Assembly: GCA_934157035.1 (NCBI GenBank)
Contig: CAKPHG010000002.1
Span: forward strand, 1 to 64,000
Origin: an uncultured Clostridia bacterium
Lineage (GTDB): Bacteria > Bacillota > Clostridia > TANB77 > CAG-508
Length of the DNA stretch: 64,000 nt
Reading direction: 5' to 3'
Shown: piece after piece, positions 7,105-18,300 of the stretch
Numbering within the stretch: position 1 is the stretch's first letter
How the letters are laid out: each line of letters starts with the position of its first letter
The notes under the pieces: model-generated
Databases searched by the model: none
What the model was told of the DNA's origin: nothing
What the model saw: the letters and a program-made list of their open reading frames with translations, nothing else
Made by a program: the position numbers and the translations under genes

Positions 7105-9429
7105 ATGTTATGTTCAATTTGTAATAAAAATACAGCTGTTATTTTTGTTAACAAACAACTGCCAGATAATTCAATAGCAACAGAAGGGTTTTGCTATGAA
7201 TGTGCAAAAAAGAAAGGTATTGCTCCAATAGATGCTTTAGCAAAACAAGCAAATCTTTCAGAAGAAGATTTAAAAAATATGACTGAGCAATTAGAAGATA
7301 TGTTTCAAAATATGTCTTCAGATATGGATATAGATGCTGTTATGGATAACTATAATAGTGACTCTTCTGAAAATCCTGATGGAATTCCAAATGCAATACC
7401 ACTTGGTGCAATCTTTTCAAATATATTTGGAAAAACCCAAGATTCTTCAGCAAACTCTTCAGAAAGTGGAGAAAAGAAAAAAGTAAAGGTAGATAAGAAA
7501 ACTACAAATAAAAAGAAAAAAGCTTTAGATACCTTTGGAACAAACCTAACAAATAAAGCAAAAAACAATGAAATAGATTTAGTAGTAGGTCGTAATAAAG
7601 AAATACAAAGAATGATTCAAATTTTAAATAGACGTTCTAAAAATAATCCTTGCCTAATAGGTGAACCTGGTGTTGGTAAAACAGCCATTGCTCAAGGACT
7701 AGCTTTAAGAATAGCAAGTGGTAAGGTACCAGCAAAATTATTAAATAAAGAAGTTTATCTTTTAGATATGACAGCAATTATAGCTGGAACACAATTTAGA
7801 GGTCAATTCGAGTCACGAATGAAGTCTATTATGGATGAATGCAAATCTTTAGGAAATATTATTTTAGTAATTGATGAAATTCACAACATTATAGGTGCTG
7901 GAGATAGCGAACATTCTATGAATGCTGCAAATATTTTAAAACCAGCTCTAGCAAATGGAGAAATTCAATTAATTGGTACAACTACATTAAAAGAATACCG
8001 CAAATATATTGAAAAAGACTCTGCTTTAGAACGTAGATTTCAACCAATAATTGTAGAGGAACCTTCTATTTCTGATTCCATAGACATTTTGGAAGGTATA
8101 AAAAAATACTATGAAGATTTTCATAAAGTTAAAATTTCAAATGATGTAATTAAACAAGCTGTAGCAATGTCAGAAAAATATATTCATGACCGTTTCTTAC
8201 CAGATAAAGCTATAGATATTTTAGATGAAGCTTGCTCTCGTATTAACTTAAATAATAAAGCTTTATATAATTTAGAAGTTCTAAAAAATGAATTAAAACA
8301 AGTTCAAGAGGAAAAAGAAGAAGCAGCTCAAGCTGATTCTACTGAAGATTATCAAAAAGCTGCTGAATTAAAAGCAAAAGAATGTGCTTTAACTGAAAAA
8401 ATAGACAAAATAAATTCAACTTTAAAACTTACCGAACTTACTGTTGAAGACATTGCAGAAGTAATTGAAAGTTGGACAAAGATACCTGTTAAAAAGATAA
8501 CAGAGGAAGAAACTGCAAAATTATTAAACTTAGAATCAAACCTTCATAAAAGAGTTATAGGACAAGAAGAAGCAATAGAAAGCGTTTCTAGAGCAATTCG
8601 CAGAAACCGTGCTGGCCTAAGAAGTACAAAAAGACCACCTTCTTTTATATTCGTTGGTCCTACTGGTGTTGGTAAAACTGAACTTGCTAAAAGCTTAGCC
8701 TATGAAATGTTTGGAGATGAAGAATCTATTATTAGAGTAGATATGTCTGAATTTATGGAAAGTCATTCTACATCTAAATTAATTGGATCTCCTCCAGGAT
8801 ATGTTGGATACGATGATGCAGGTCAATTAACTGAAAAAGTTAAAAGAAATCCATATTCAATAGTATTATTAGATGAAATTGAAAAAGCTCATCCAGATGT
8901 ATTTAATATATTATTACAAGTTCTAGATGATGGTAGATTAACAGATAGTCAAGGTAACACTGTTAGTTTCGAAAATACTATTATAATTATGACTTCAAAT
9001 GCCGGCTCTAATTTAAATACAAATTCAATTGGATTTGGTGGAAATAGTGTTGGTAATAAAGCAAAAATTTTAGACGCACTAAAACAAACATTTAGACCTG
9101 AATTTTTAAACAGAGTCGATGAAATCGTAGTTTTTGAATCATTAAATAAAGAACAATTACTTCAAATTGTAGATTTAATGTTAAATGATACAAAAAAAGC
9201 TTTAGATAACAAAAATATTTCATTAGAAGTTACTTTAGAAGCTAAAGAATATTTACTTTCTAAAGGTACAGATTTAAAATATGGTGCAAGACCTTTGAGA
9301 AGAGCAATTTGCAGATATATAGAAGATGAATTATCTGATAAAATTTTAAGAGGCGAATTAAAAAACGGACAAAAAGTAATTGCAAAATTAAAAGAAGATA
9401 AAATTTATTTTGATATTGTATCAGAATAA
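7105..9429 (+). CDS. clpE: ClpE/ClpC-type AAA+ unfoldase with N-terminal zinc finger
   Basis: A 774-residue Hsp100 ATPase that unfolds proteins, usually for the ClpP protease. The N-terminus has four cysteines, C3-x2-C6 and C30-x2-C33, as in the zinc-binding domain of ClpE, instead of the paired Clp-N repeats of ClpC. An acidic linker (about 55-150) follows, then the first AAA+ domain (Walker A GEPGVGKTA near 190; Walker B LVIDEIHN near 257), a middle region with a UVR-like helix pair around residue 415, and the second AAA+ domain (Walker A GPTGVGKTEL near 520; LLDEIEKAHPDV). B. subtilis ClpE has 699 residues, so this version is somewhat longer, mainly in the linker. AAGGAGG precedes the ATG. 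pgsA follows by 27 bases. The gene symbol rests on the zinc finger. Confidence 0.85.
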   Translation: MLCSICNKNTAVIFVNKQLPDNSIATEGFCYECAKKKGIAPIDALAKQANLSEEDLKNMTEQLEDMFQNMSSDMDIDAVMDNYNSDSSENPDGIPNAIPLGAIFSNIFGKTQDSSANSSESGEKKKVKVDKKTTNKKKKALDTFGTNLTNKAKNNEIDLVVGRNKEIQRMIQILNRRSKNNPCLIGEPGVGKTAIAQGLALRIASGKVPAKLLNKEVYLLDMTAIIAGTQFRGQFESRMKSIMDECKSLGNIILVIDEIHNIIGAGDSEHSMNAANILKPALANGEIQLIGTTTLKEYRKYIEKDSALERRFQPIIVEEPSISDSIDILEGIKKYYEDFHKVKISNDVIKQAVAMSEKYIHDRFLPDKAIDILDEACSRINLNNKALYNLEVLKNELKQVQEEKEEAAQADSTEDYQKAAELKAKECALTEKIDKINSTLKLTELTVEDIAEVIESWTKIPVKKITEEETAKLLNLESNLHKRVIGQEEAIESVSRAIRRNRAGLRSTKRPPSFIFVGPTGVGKTELAKSLAYEMFGDEESIIRVDMSEFMESHSTSKLIGSPPGYVGYDDAGQLTEKVKRNPYSIVLLDEIEKAHPDVFNILLQVLDDGRLTDSQGNTVSFENTIIIMTSNAGSNLNTNSIGFGGNSVGNKAKILDALKQTFRPEFLNRVDEIVVFESLNKEQLLQIVDLMLNDTKKALDNKNISLEVTLEAKEYLLSKGTDLKYGARPLRRAICRYIEDELSDKILRGELKNGQKVIAKLKEDKIYFDIVSE

Positions 9430-9456
9430 AAAAAGTAGTAATAGGGGGATTTATTT

Positions 9457-10011
9457 ATGCTAAAACATATACCAAATGCATTAACTATTTTAAGATTTAT
9501 ACTAATTCCATTTATAATAGTATTCTTATTTCAAGACAGATATATAGAAGCTTTTATATTTTTAACAGCTTCTGGTCTTACAGATGTATTAGATGGTTTC
9601 ATTGCCAGAAAATTTAATTTTATAACAAACTTTGGTAAATTAATAGATCCTCTTGCAGATAAAACTACTCAAATAGCTATATTAGTTACATTAGCAATGA
9701 AAAACATAATTCCATTTTGGTTTTTAATTATTGTTTTCATTAAAGAATTTTTAATGATTGCTGGAGCTTCTTTTCTTTATGGAAAAGAATTAGTAGTTTC
9801 TAGTAAATGGTATGGAAAACTTTCAACTGTTTTATTTTATATAGCTATTGTATGCTCTTGTACAATAAAGTTCTTTAACTTACAATTTAAATTTGATATT
9901 TATATTTACTATATTGCTTTAATTGCTACTATTTTTTCATTATTTATGTACTTTAATGCCTTCTATCGTCAAGGATATTTAAAAAAAGAGAATTTAAAAA
10001 TAGAAAAATAA
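9457..10011 (+). CDS. pgsA: CDP-diacylglycerol--glycerol-3-phosphate 3-phosphatidyltransferase
   Basis: A 184-residue integral membrane enzyme of phospholipid synthesis. It joins CDP-diacylglycerol and glycerol-3-phosphate to give phosphatidylglycerol phosphate, the committed step to phosphatidylglycerol. The CDP-alcohol phosphotransferase signature D-G-x2-A-R-x8-G-x3-D-x3-D is complete (LDGFIARKF then FGKLIDPLADK, about residues 43-65), with all metal-binding aspartates in place, and several hydrophobic helices. AGGGGGA lies upstream of the ATG, 27 bases after clpE, so the two form an operon that ends in the hairpin at about 10,030-10,090. Confidence 0.93.
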   Translation: MLKHIPNALTILRFILIPFIIVFLFQDRYIEAFIFLTASGLTDVLDGFIARKFNFITNFGKLIDPLADKTTQIAILVTLAMKNIIPFWFLIIVFIKEFLMIAGASFLYGKELVVSSKWYGKLSTVLFYIAIVCSCTIKFFNLQFKFDIYIYYIALIATIFSLFMYFNAFYRQGYLKKENLKIEK

Positions 10012-10027
10012 TAAATTAAGTATAATT

Positions 10028-10090
10028 AAAAAGTACCTATAAAATAGAAAATATATAACTTTATATACTTTCATTTATAGGTACTTTTAC
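10028..10090. terminator. Terminator between pgsA and cwlD
   Basis: The arms AAAAAGTACCTATAAA and TTTATAGGTACTTTT bracket a ~30-base AT-rich loop and are followed by T-rich sequence on both strands; it serves the two converging units. Confidence 0.8.
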
Positions 10091-10100
10091 TATTAAAAAC

Positions 10101-10811
10101 TTAAATAAAATAATCCATTATTCCGTTATATATTCCCCATGCCAATTTATTTTGGTATTCATCTTCCAAAAGCATTTTTTCCTCTTCTTTATTAGATAAA
10201 AAACCGCACTCTACTATAGAAATAGGTATTTCTACATGTTTCATTATATAAACATTTTCTAACTTCATTGCAACTCTTTTATTTTCTTTCTGAATAGATT
10301 CATTTAGATTTTCTTGTAAACTTTTTGCAAGTTTTATACTTTGTTCATTTCCTTCTTTATAAAAACACTGCCATCCCCAATACTGCTCTTGAGGAATTTT
10401 ATTTAAATGAATTGACACAAAAATATCTGCGTGTGCTTCATTTCCTATTTTTACTCTGTTATGAATATCTGATATCTTTTTTTGTTTTAAAGTTTTACTA
10501 TCTAAGTCATAAATTGCCTCATCATCACTTCTAGTAAGAATCACTGTAGCACCACTTTGTTCTAACAAGCTCTGTACTTTCAAAGTAATTTTTAAATTTG
10601 TTTCAGCCTCTGTTGTCCCTGTACTACTTTGAGCTCCTTCATCTGGTTTTCCATGTCCAGCATCTAAAACAATTACTTTATTACTGACCGGAAGAGCCAC
10701 TGTTTGAACTACATTTGTATTTCTTGTGTTTGTTTGCAAAGCAAAAGTGCATAATGCCACCATAACAACACTTGTAACTATCATTATTCTTTTTTTACTT
10801 AAAACAATCAT
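10101..10811 (-). CDS. cwlD: N-acetylmuramoyl-L-alanine amidase, CwlD type
   Basis: A 236-residue Amidase_3-family enzyme, the same length as B. subtilis CwlD. It removes stem peptides from muramic acid, the first step towards muramic delta-lactam in the spore cortex. An N-terminal hydrophobic segment (about 8-26) acts as signal or anchor. Zinc/catalytic motifs are visible: VLDAGHG, the glutamate in TTEAETNLKI, VSIHLNK and IVECGFLSN. This suggests the organism makes endospores, though other Amidase_3 paralogues exist. GGGAG precedes the ATG, but it lies inside the 3' arm of a hairpin, so translation or transcription may be controlled there. Confidence 0.88.
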   Translation of the reverse strand: MIVLSKKRIMIVTSVVMVALCTFALQTNTRNTNVVQTVALPVSNKVIVLDAGHGKPDEGAQSSTGTTEAETNLKITLKVQSLLEQSGATVILTRSDDEAIYDLDSKTLKQKKISDIHNRVKIGNEAHADIFVSIHLNKIPQEQYWGWQCFYKEGNEQSIKLAKSLQENLNESIQKENKRVAMKLENVYIMKHVEIPISIVECGFLSNKEEEKMLLEDEYQNKLAWGIYNGIMDYFI

Positions 10812-10813
10812 AT

Positions 10814-10857
10814 AAAAACTCCCATTTTGATACTTTATATATCTTATGAGAGTTTTT
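10814..10857 (-). terminator. Hairpin that holds the cwlD ribosome site
   Basis: On the minus strand AAAAACTCTCAT pairs over 12 positions with ATGGGAGTTTTT around a loop of about 20 bases, followed by T-rich sequence. It looks like the terminator of the DUF4190 gene, yet the 3' arm contains GGGAG, the Shine-Dalgarno site of cwlD. Confidence 0.6.
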
Positions 10858-10896
10858 TTATTTTATTCTTAATTTATTTTAAATGTATTGTTTATA

Positions 10897-11208
10897 TTAA
10901 TACATAGATGACATAGTTTCTGTAAAGCCTTGAATAAATCCGAATGTAAATGCTCCTATAAATAAAAATAACCATATTGCAAGTGCTATACTTCCTGTTA
11001 CTATACCAGCAATAGCCATTCCTTTTTTAGCTTTTTTTACACCTAAAATACCAAATATTAAAGCAAGTATAGAACAAGGAATAGATAAATACCACATACA
11101 CCACATTACTAATGCTACAATACCTAATACCATAGAAGCAATGCTAAATCCTGATTTTGTTTCATTTTTTCCATTATTTATTACTTCTGTTTCATTATTT
11201 TCTATCAT
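10897..11208 (-). CDS. DUF4190 membrane protein
   Basis: A 103-residue protein with a short polar N-terminus and two membrane helices (about residues 22-55 and 66-92) joined by the KKAKKGMAIAGI hairpin that marks DUF4190. Function of the family is unknown; many members in Firmicutes are small membrane proteins near envelope genes. A perfect-spacing promoter and AGGGGGT ribosome site lie upstream. cwlD follows in the same direction across a terminator-like hairpin, so some read-through into cwlD is possible. Confidence 0.8.
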   Translation of the reverse strand: MIENNETEVINNGKNETKSGFSIASMVLGIVALVMWCMWYLSIPCSILALIFGILGVKKAKKGMAIAGIVTGSIALAIWLFLFIGAFTFGFIQGFTETMSSMY

Positions 11209-11232
11209 AATTATTACCCCCTAACTATTTTT

Positions 11233-11261
11233 ATTATACACTATTTTCATTTTGTGGTCAA
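11233..11261 (-). promoter_or_regulatory. Sigma-A promoter of the DUF4190 gene
   Basis: On the minus strand TTGACC (11256-11261) and TATAAT (11233-11238) with a 17-base spacer; the start codon is about 25 bases further on. Confidence 0.8.
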
Positions 11262-11285
11262 ATTGGTTTTTATAAAATAGCAACA

Positions 11286-11318
11286 AAAAAAACTAGTTCA
11301 AATTAAAACTAGCTTTAT
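11286..11318 (-). terminator. Terminator after the CAP-domain gene
   Basis: On the minus strand AGCTAGTT and AACTAGTT with an 8-base loop, followed directly by a run of eight T. This is a textbook intrinsic terminator. Confidence 0.85.
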
Positions 11319-11337
11319 AGTATAATTTTATTTAAAA

Positions 11338-11889
11338 TTAAATTCCTATAAATACTTGTACGAATACTTTTCCATATACTTCACTATCTATAACACATAT
11401 TCCTGTGTAATTAAATTTTTCTTCTAATATGTTTTCTCTATGCGACTTAGAATTTATCCAAGCATCTACTGCTTTCTTTGCTGTAACATTTCCCGCCAAG
11501 TTTTCTCCTGCTATTTTATATTCTACTCCTTGTGATTTCATTAATTCAAATGGTGTACCTAAAGTAGGAGAATTATGTGCAAAATAATTATTACTTACTA
11601 AATCTTCTGCTTTTAATTTTGCAACATTTTGTAAACTAGAAATTGGTCTTAAAGTAGCCATTCCGTTCTCTTCTCTATACTTATTTATTAAATCTAAAGT
11701 TTCCATCTCTTCTTGAGATAAAACAATATCTCCTTGTTCTAGCTCAATTTCATATTTTATTTTATTATTATTATCTTCTTTTTCACCTAATACAGCAGTT
11801 TGATATGTAGCAAAAGAAATTGTTTCAATAAAAATAAAAGCAATAAAAATAAATAAAATACCAAGCTTTCTCTTTGATATTTTCATCAT
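11338..11889 (-). CDS. Secreted CAP-domain (SCP/PR1-like) protein
   Basis: A 183-residue exported protein. A signal peptide or N-terminal anchor covers residues 5-28, followed by a ~30-residue linker and a CAP domain from about 60 to the end. Family motifs are visible: LDLINKYREENG at the first helix, LVSNNYFAHNSP, GENLAGN and AWINSKSHRENIL. The histidines in FAHNSP and SKSHRENIL are those that line the CAP cavity. Bacterial CAP proteins of this YkwD/SafA-like group are common in spore formers, but their biochemical role is not settled. A consensus promoter lies about 110 bases upstream and a fold-back element begins immediately beyond it. Confidence 0.88.
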   Translation of the reverse strand: MMKISKRKLGILFIFIAFIFIETISFATYQTAVLGEKEDNNNKIKYEIELEQGDIVLSQEEMETLDLINKYREENGMATLRPISSLQNVAKLKAEDLVSNNYFAHNSPTLGTPFELMKSQGVEYKIAGENLAGNVTAKKAVDAWINSKSHRENILEEKFNYTGICVIDSEVYGKVFVQVFIGI

Positions 11890-11995
11890 TTAAACTCCTT
11901 TTTATAAAAAATTCTTTTAAATTTTATCTTAAGCTTGTATCTTATTATATTTTATCCCTTGTTTATTTTTTTATTCTCTCTTTAAACACAATGCT

Positions 11996-12024
11996 ATTAT
12001 AACATGTTTTATAAATTATGTCAA
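11996..12024 (-). promoter_or_regulatory. Consensus sigma-A promoter of the CAP gene
   Basis: On the minus strand TTGACA (12019-12024) and TATAAT (11996-12001) with a 17-base spacer, both hexamers perfect. The predicted leader is about 100 bases. The inverted-repeat element starts nine bases upstream of the -35 box. Confidence 0.85.
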
Positions 12025-12032
12025 CTTTTGAA

Positions 12033-12319
12033 AAGGACATTTGGGGACGGATCAATTTTGTCTTTTGCATAAAACGTGACAATATTAAAATAAAAACATA
12101 TCAATTTGAAAAAAAGCGGATTGAAAGTAAGTAAGCTAGAAATTATTGAGAAATTTGTGGAAAGAGTTCATTTTCCAAATGGAAGGGTGCCACAAATTTC
12201 GATTATAATTTCTGCGTAACTTAGCTTGAACGAGCATTTTTTGAAAATTTATATGTTTTTATTATATTATCTTTTAAAATTATGTAAAGGACAAAATTGA
12301 CCCGTCCCCAAATGTCCTT
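12033..12319. mobile_element. Fold-back MITE-like element, copy 1
   Basis: About 287 bases bounded by terminal inverted repeats AAGGACATTTGGGGACGG and, at the other end, CCGTCCCCAAATGTCCTT. The interior is itself a long imperfect inverted repeat: AAGCTAGAAATTATTGAGAA and CACAAATTTCGATTATAATTTCT-type arms around a centre near 12,180, so most of the element could fold into one long hairpin. It encodes nothing. An inverted second copy lies at 37412-37702, on the far side of the giant gene. It resembles non-autonomous elements moved by a transposase elsewhere; no transposase is in the window, and no clear target-site duplication is visible. Confidence 0.8.
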
Positions 12320-12332
12320 CCTCCCAGATGTC

Positions 12333-12376
12333 CTAAAAAAAATGCCAGTAAGGAATGTCCCTACTGACATTTTTAT
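12333..12376 (-). terminator. Terminator of the giant gene
   Basis: On the minus strand AAAATGTCAGTA pairs with TACTGGCATTTT around GGGACATTCCT, followed by a run of T. It starts two bases after the giant gene's stop codon. Confidence 0.85.
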
Positions 12377-12377
12377 T

Positions 12378-15300
12378 TTAGAAGTTAATATATTTATTTG
12401 GATCTATGCTATTTCCTGAACCTGAGTTATTACGTAATTCAAAGTGTAAGTGATGTCCTGTTGATGTTCCGTGGTTAGGGTCTTCTTTTGCTCCACCTTC
12501 TAGTCCTACTACTTCTCCTTGTGTTACTGCTTGTCCTACTGCTACATATATTTGTGATAAGTGTGCATAGAAACTATATATTGTTTCCCCATTTACAATA
12601 TGTTTTATTTCTACGCAGTTACCATATCCGCTTTGTACTCCTGCATATGTTACTTCACCACTTGCTACTGCTAAGATATTTCCATGATGTGCTCCTACTA
12701 TGTCTAGTCCACTATGTGTTTTTGTTTCTCCTGTTATTGGGTGCACCCTTGTTCCATACTCTGATGTTATTACATAGCTTCCTTCTAATGGTAATATCAT
12801 ATTTTTTGCATTTGGATCTATCCATATAACTTTTTGTACTTTTTTACCATAGTTTTCCTTTAATATATTTCTATCTAATTTGTTTATTATACCATCTTCG
12901 TTTAAGTCATATTTTGCCATTTCTTCTTTGTTAGCATCTGTGATAGTTTCCCCATATTTATCATTTAATGCTACCATATCGTCTAATTCTATTTCTCCTG
13001 ACTCTACTACGTCTCCGGCATAAATGTTTATATCTTCAAGTTCTATGTCTTTTTCAAGTTTTATATCTGTTAGTCTGTATTCAAGGTATCCTGGTTTTGT
13101 AATTACAATATCATATGTTCCTTTTTCTAATTCTATTTCATAGCTTCCGTCTGGATTTATCATAGTGTTTTCTAGTATTTCTCTTGGGTCTAATTCACTA
13201 TTTTCTTCTCTTGTATCACTAGTATTATAAACTATAATTGTTGCTGATTGTTTTCCTTGATCTACTGCTTGTGTAATTATTTTTCCTGAAATTATATAAC
13301 TATTTACTCTAGATATAGTTAATGTATATTCTTTTTCTTGGTAATCTTCTGCTGTTTTATCTAATCCATTTGATACAATAATGCTTATTGTGTTTATTCC
13401 GTCTTTTAATTCATAGCCTTTATATTCATTTGTACCTATGGTTGCTATACTTTTTCCTATTGATATGTATTCATCTAAGTAAGATAATGTAGCTTTTATA
13501 TCAACATTCTTTTTAATTCTTGCTATATCTATTGTATATTCTGTATCTGATGTTTTGTTTGCTTTTATTCCATCTACATATATATCTTTTAATGTTAATC
13601 TCTCTGGCTCTTTATATATGTTTACAATATATTCTTTTTCATTTCCTAAAACAGATATTACTTTTATTCTAACTGATTTTTCTTCTTCTTCGCCAATAAT
13701 TATTGTATTTGTATTTTCTCCTCTTGTTGCTACATTTCCATCTATGCTAACTCTTGCAAGAAGGGCATTTGCTACTGCTTTTAAGTCAACTTTTGTAATA
13801 TCTCTTTTAATTTCTATATTGTATGTTCCATCTTCGCTTGCTGAAACTTCTACATCATTTGCAAATAATTGTTTTAAACTTGCATCATCTAGTTTTTCGC
13901 TTTCTTTTACAATATATAGTTCATATTTTTGTTTATCTTTAGCTCCGTTTACAACTTCTACTTCTACTTTTGTTGTATCTTCTTTTAAACTAATATTTCT
14001 TTGTATATCTGGATTATTAAATACTGTTTCCCCATTTACATCTTTAATTTTTACCTTAGATGTCTCAGAATTTATTGTAGCTTTTACCATACTATTATCT
14101 AATTCAGGTTTAACAACTTTTATATAAATTCCGTCTGTATCAGGAGTTACAACTTCTCCATCTACTTCAATTGTTACTCTTAAGTCTTCTAATATAGTAT
14201 TTTCATCTACTTCATTTATTATTAGTTTATACGTTTTTTCTTGGTCAATTTCGCCTTCGAACATAGCTGTTACAACAATTTCTACTTCACCTTTTGTTAT
14301 ATCTAAGTCTTCATAAATATTAGAATTTACCTTTTTAGCATTTCCTTTTATAGATACATATTCTGTTGCTTTCTTAGAAATTGCTTTAATTGTAGCTAAA
14401 GTAGTTCCTTTTTTCACGTCAATTTTATATGTATTTTCGTCTACTTTTGTAGCAATTCTATCGTCTAAATAAACTTTGTCTAAGCCTAGGTCGTTTTCTT
14501 GTTTATGAATAATAATCTTATATGTTTTTCTTGTTCCATCCTGTGCTTTTACTGAAATTGTCTTTATTGTATCTCCGGTTTCTGCTAATATTGTTGTTTC
14601 TTCTATTATTCCTTCTTGCTCTTCTCCTCCTAAAGATACTTTTGCTAATATATCATCTAATACTACTTTAATTTTTGCTGTTTCTTCACTTGCTTTTACT
14701 GTTGTTTCATAGTTTCCTTCTGCATTTTCTATTATATGTTTTCCATTTATTTCTACCCATGAAACCTTAGTATTATTTGATATTCTTACAAACATTATGT
14801 TGTAAGTTTTAATAGCAATTCCATCTTGTGCTGTTATTACTATTGGAACTGTTATAGAATTATTTTCTAAGTCTAACTCTATAATTCTTGTTACATCATA
14901 AGAATCTGATGTTTCATCTCCAATTCTAATACTTGCAAATTCATTTTCAGATACTACTCTAATTTTAGAATTTTCTTTTATCTTTTCTATTGATATTTTA
15001 CAAGTAGGAACTGTCTCAGTGTCTTCAAATTCGCCTATAATGTCTACACCATCTACATATATATGCTCAGCATTTGCATTATTAGATTTTTTCTTAACAA
15101 TAATTGTATATTCTTGTTTTCTTCCTGTTTCTGCAGTTGCTTCAAATTTAATTGTTTCTTCTTCTTTTCCTGCCATATCTATATTTTCAATAGATAATAT
15201 TCCTGTTCCTGTAGCATTTGCTGTAGATAATTCTGTATATATACTATTTGCTTCTACTACTAATGTTACTTTTTCAACATTTGAATCTACATATTCTGTA

Positions 15301-18300
15301 TATGTTTTTGTTTCTGAATTATAGTTTGTTACTAATTTATCTACATTTTTGATAGATTTAATTCCTACGTCGTCAGAAACTAATTTAATTTCTAATTCTT
15401 TTGTTTGAACTGGTGTATTTGAATCTTGTGCTTTTACATTAACATTTAATGTAATTGTTCTATTTCCATCTTTAAATTCTAATGTAGATTTTCCTATATT
15501 AGTAAACCATTCTGTACCTTCTCCTATTTGTACTTGTGCATTTTTATTTGTTGTTATAACTTCAATTAAAGCATTTTGCACATCTTTATTGTTATCATAT
15601 AATACAGCAGTATATTTTCCATCTATTTCTTCTATTAAAGTATTATTTACCTTCAAAGTTTTTATTGATGCATCTGTAGATTTTTTAACAATTCTTACAT
15701 AGTAAGTTTCTGTATTTCCATTTTCTGCTTTTACTACTACTTCTATTGTATTTTCCTCATTTGGAGTATCTACTATTTGTGATAAAGTTTGTTTTGATGT
15801 ATTTCCTAATATTTCTATTTGTGCATTTTCTGATGATGTAACTACTGTTAATGTTGCCTCTTCTAAAGCTCTTTCTATATATTTTGTATATGTATTTGTT
15901 ACATTATCATATTCATCTGGTGTTTCATTATTTACTGTAATTGTACAACTTGTATCATCAGATTTTTTCTCTATTTGTAATTCATATTCATTATAAGTTA
16001 CTCCATCTTGCGCTGTTACTCTTATTTTTATTGTAGTAGTTTTTTCTTCATTAAGACTAATATTTTCTTCTATACTACTTACTCCGGAAATTGTTGTTCC
16101 TACAATTTCAACTGTTGCATATTTGTTTGTAGCTTTTGCATAAATTTTTACATTTTTTGCTTCCATTGTTGCTTCTACATAATAATTTGTTGATAAGTTA
16201 ATCGCATCAGCACCATTTACTTGTAATAATTCTAATTCTGCTTCATGTGATTTTTCTTTAATTATTACTGTATATGTTTTTATATTTGTCTCATCTAATG
16301 GATCTTGTAATTGTACTAATACTATTTCATCTTTTCCTTCTGTAATAGGAACTACAAGAGTATGAATAGCATTTGCACTAGGAGTACTAAAGCTTGAATC
16401 TTTTTCTAATTTTGTACTTACTAATGCTATTTCATTTGTAGGTATAATTTCTAGACTTACTTCAGATTTTCCAGAATCTATAAATGCCATATAAGTATTA
16501 TCTTCTATTGTACATTCTTTTCCATCTGCTTTTATACTACTAATACTTAAATCTGTTACTTTTATTATTGTTACCTTATATTGTTTTTCTTCCCCATTTT
16601 CTGCCTTTACTGTAATTGTTACAACTGTTTCATTTTCATGTGTATCAATATTTTGAGTAACTTTATTTGTATCTGTATAAATTCCATCATCTACTTTTAA
16701 TGTTGCATATTCACTGTTAGCTATTGATGTTAATTCTATTGTATCTAATGTATTTGGAATTTGTACTTTGTAGTTTTCTTCGTCTATTTTATTTATGTTT
16801 TCCTCTTCTATTCCTTTTACTTGTATTTCTTTAAGTGTATTGTCTTTAGAGTATCTTTCTAGTATTAATGTATAGTTTTGTTGTGTTCCATCTTGTGCTA
16901 TTACTTCAATATTTAATGTTGTTGCATTTTGAATTATATCAATATTCTTGTCTGCTTTAGCATATTGTGGTAAATCTCCAGCTATAGAAACTGTTGCTAG
17001 ACTGTCTCTTGTAATTGCTGATATTTTAACACTTTCATTATTACCTATTTTAATAGTTGCCTTACCATTTTCGTCAAAGTCCGCTGTTTTCATTATAGTT
17101 TCATCATTATCATCTTGCATTGTTATATTAACTTGTACTTCTGTTTCATTTGGTAATTTATTTACTACTAATGTATATTCTTTATATGTTCCATCTTCTG
17201 CTACTATTGTTATTGGTATGTTATTTATAATATCAGGAATTGAAACTTCTGCCTCTTGTTTTTCATAAGTTTCTTCTAATCTATTAATGCTTACTGTTGA
17301 TAAACTATTGCTTGCTATTGCTTTTACATTTATAGATTCAGTAACAAATTTTTCAGCTGTATAATAATATTTTCCATCTTCTTCATTCTTGCTTATTACA
17401 TTTCCATTTACTATTAATGTTGCAAGACTAGCATCGTCTGATTCATTTGATACAACTAATGTATAAATTTCCTCAGTTCCATCTTGTGCTGTTACTTTTA
17501 TTGTTACAATTTCTTCTTCTGACTTTTTAGTAATTATTCCGCTTGTTGTTCCCGTCGCTTCTTTATTGTCATTTATTTGAATTTTAGCTTTTGGATCTTC
17601 TGGTATTACATATAATTCAAAACTTGTGTCTAATTTATTTATTCTAGCTTCATATTTATTTGTTGGAACTGCATTTGCTTCTTTTGCATTAACCTTTACA
17701 CTTAGTAATTTCACATTATCTGGTAAAGAATTTACTATTAATTTATATTGTTTTTCTTTTCCATCTTCTGATGTAATTGTTATATAAACTATTATAGATT
17801 TTCCTGTCATTTCTACATCTTTATATGTTGCTGAAACTTCTGCTACTTCTGTATTTATTGCAACTGTAGCTTTTAAGTCTTGTGCTATAGCACCAATATT
17901 TACCTTGTCTGTAGCATAATCTAATGTATATTCATAAGTATTTTCTTGAGTAGTACTTAATGTAGCTTCTTTTCCATCTACTGTTACTTTTTCTATATTA
18001 TTATTATTACTTTGAGAATTGATATTTAATGTATATTCTTCTACATCTCCATTTTGAGCTTGAACTTTAACTATAATTATAGTTTTCTTTCCTGTAATTT
18101 GAATTTCTTCAGTTGAAGAATTTCTTACATATTCTTTTCCATTTATACTTACGTTTGCATAAGCATTATTTGTTATTGCATTTATATCTATTTTTTCATA
18201 TTCTTCTGAAATGCTTACTTCATAAGTATTTGTTCCTACAATTCTTAATGCTTCTTTTGTAAATTCTTTATTTCCTATAGATACCATTTTTAAAGTATTA

